Source of the DNA: an uncultured Leptospiraceae bacterium
GTDB lineage: Bacteria; Spirochaetota; Leptospiria; Leptospirales; Leptospiraceae
DNA: 5,514 nt
Assembly: GCA_937924465.1 (NCBI GenBank)
Contig: CALDSP010000311.1
Coordinates: forward strand, 1-5,514
Direction of reading: 5' to 3'
In this document: positions 5,224 to 5,514 of the stretch, piece after piece
Position numbering within the stretch: position 1 is the stretch's first letter
How the letters are laid out: the number at the start of each line of letters is the position of its first letter
Notes under the pieces: model-generated
The model's database searches: none
The model's input: the letters and a program-made list of their open reading frames with translations, nothing else
Told to the model about the DNA's origin: nothing
Translations under genes and position numbers: made by a program

Positions 5224-5514
5224 ATGTTAAGATTGGGAATATTATTTTGTATACTCTTTATTTGTCAACTTTCCGCACAAGCCAACAATTTGAATGCCTT
5301 TGGAGATACTCCTTGGGGTACTCCTTTTCAAACTGTAAGAGATAAATTTGAATCCCTCGCAAGAAATCCAAACAGTACAGAAAACATTCAAATTTTAAAT
5401 GAAGTAAAAAATAAGTTATTAGTTGTCAAGCGAAATAATGTTATGTATATTTATCGCTTTTATAAAGAACCCAAAGAAGTTTCTGAAGTAAAAGCAAATC
5501 AAAACAAATCTCAA
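5224..5514 (+). CDS. Secreted or periplasmic protein of unknown function, N-terminal part, runs off the window
   Basis: 97 codons from ATG at 5224, still open at the window end. Residues 1-20 are a signal peptide: Arg3, hydrophobic core LGILFCILFICQL, then SAQA, which fits signal peptidase I cleavage after Ala20. A lipoprotein site at Cys14 (LFIC) is possible but has an unusual Ile before the Cys. The mature part starts NNLNAFGDTPWGTPFQTVRD, with TPWGTPFQTVRDKF typical of a small repeated domain seen in exported spirochaete proteins, then KNKLLVVKRNNVMYIYRFYK (62-81), probably a beta hairpin, and a Lys/Gln-rich stretch. I cannot name the family. There is no Shine-Dalgarno sequence before the ATG. 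It is the only plus-strand gene in the window and diverges from the Hpt gene. Confidence 0.75.
   Translation, partial: MLRLGILFCILFICQLSAQANNLNAFGDTPWGTPFQTVRDKFESLARNPNSTENIQILNEVKNKLLVVKRNNVMYIYRFYKEPKEVSEVKANQNKSQ

Noticed and set aside
5224..5514. Lipoprotein with acylated Cys14
   Set aside because: Ile precedes the Cys and a better signal peptidase I site (SAQA) follows; kept only as a minor alternative.

Overview
The window is AT-rich bacterial DNA, packed with short genes that are nearly all on the minus strand. The best taxonomic clue is the 395-residue protein at 2066-3253. Its start, length and C-terminal PilZ-like region match the DUF1577 proteins that I know only from Leptospira and relatives. 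I infer a member of the Leptospiraceae, probably a low-GC species. No rRNA, tRNA, CRISPR array, insertion sequence or phage gene is visible.

Right edge: a secreted protein of unknown function (from 5224, plus strand, running off the window) diverges from a stand-alone histidine phosphotransfer (Hpt) protein (4860-5165, minus). Only 58 bases separate the two start codons. A 73-base gap with a weak hairpin follows the Hpt gene.

From 4786 down to base 1 everything is on the minus strand with overlaps or gaps of at most 39 bases, so it could be one long transcript. The order is: a small soluble protein (81 aa), a 371-aa suppressor-of-fused (SUFU) protein, an undescribed 39-codon reading frame with a strong ribosome binding site, the DUF1577/PilZ protein, a three-helix membrane protein, an ECF sigma factor, two small membrane proteins, and the N-terminal 144 codons of the DNA polymerase III delta' clamp-loader subunit (holB).

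The most notable observation concerns the ECF sigma factor. The conserved N-terminal part of the protein is present in frame, but there is no ATG, GTG or TTG upstream of codon 34. The likely start is an ATT at 1654, placed 8 bases after an AAAGG Shine-Dalgarno sequence that touches the stop codon of the gene before it. The full protein would be about 183 residues, the usual ECF length. An annotation that only accepts ordinary start codons would cut off 33 residues.

Functionally, the cluster mixes signalling and regulatory parts (Hpt, PilZ-like, ECF sigma) with membrane proteins that could act as unusual partners of the sigma factor. There is no recognisable zinc-binding anti-sigma factor. These functional links rest on gene order only.
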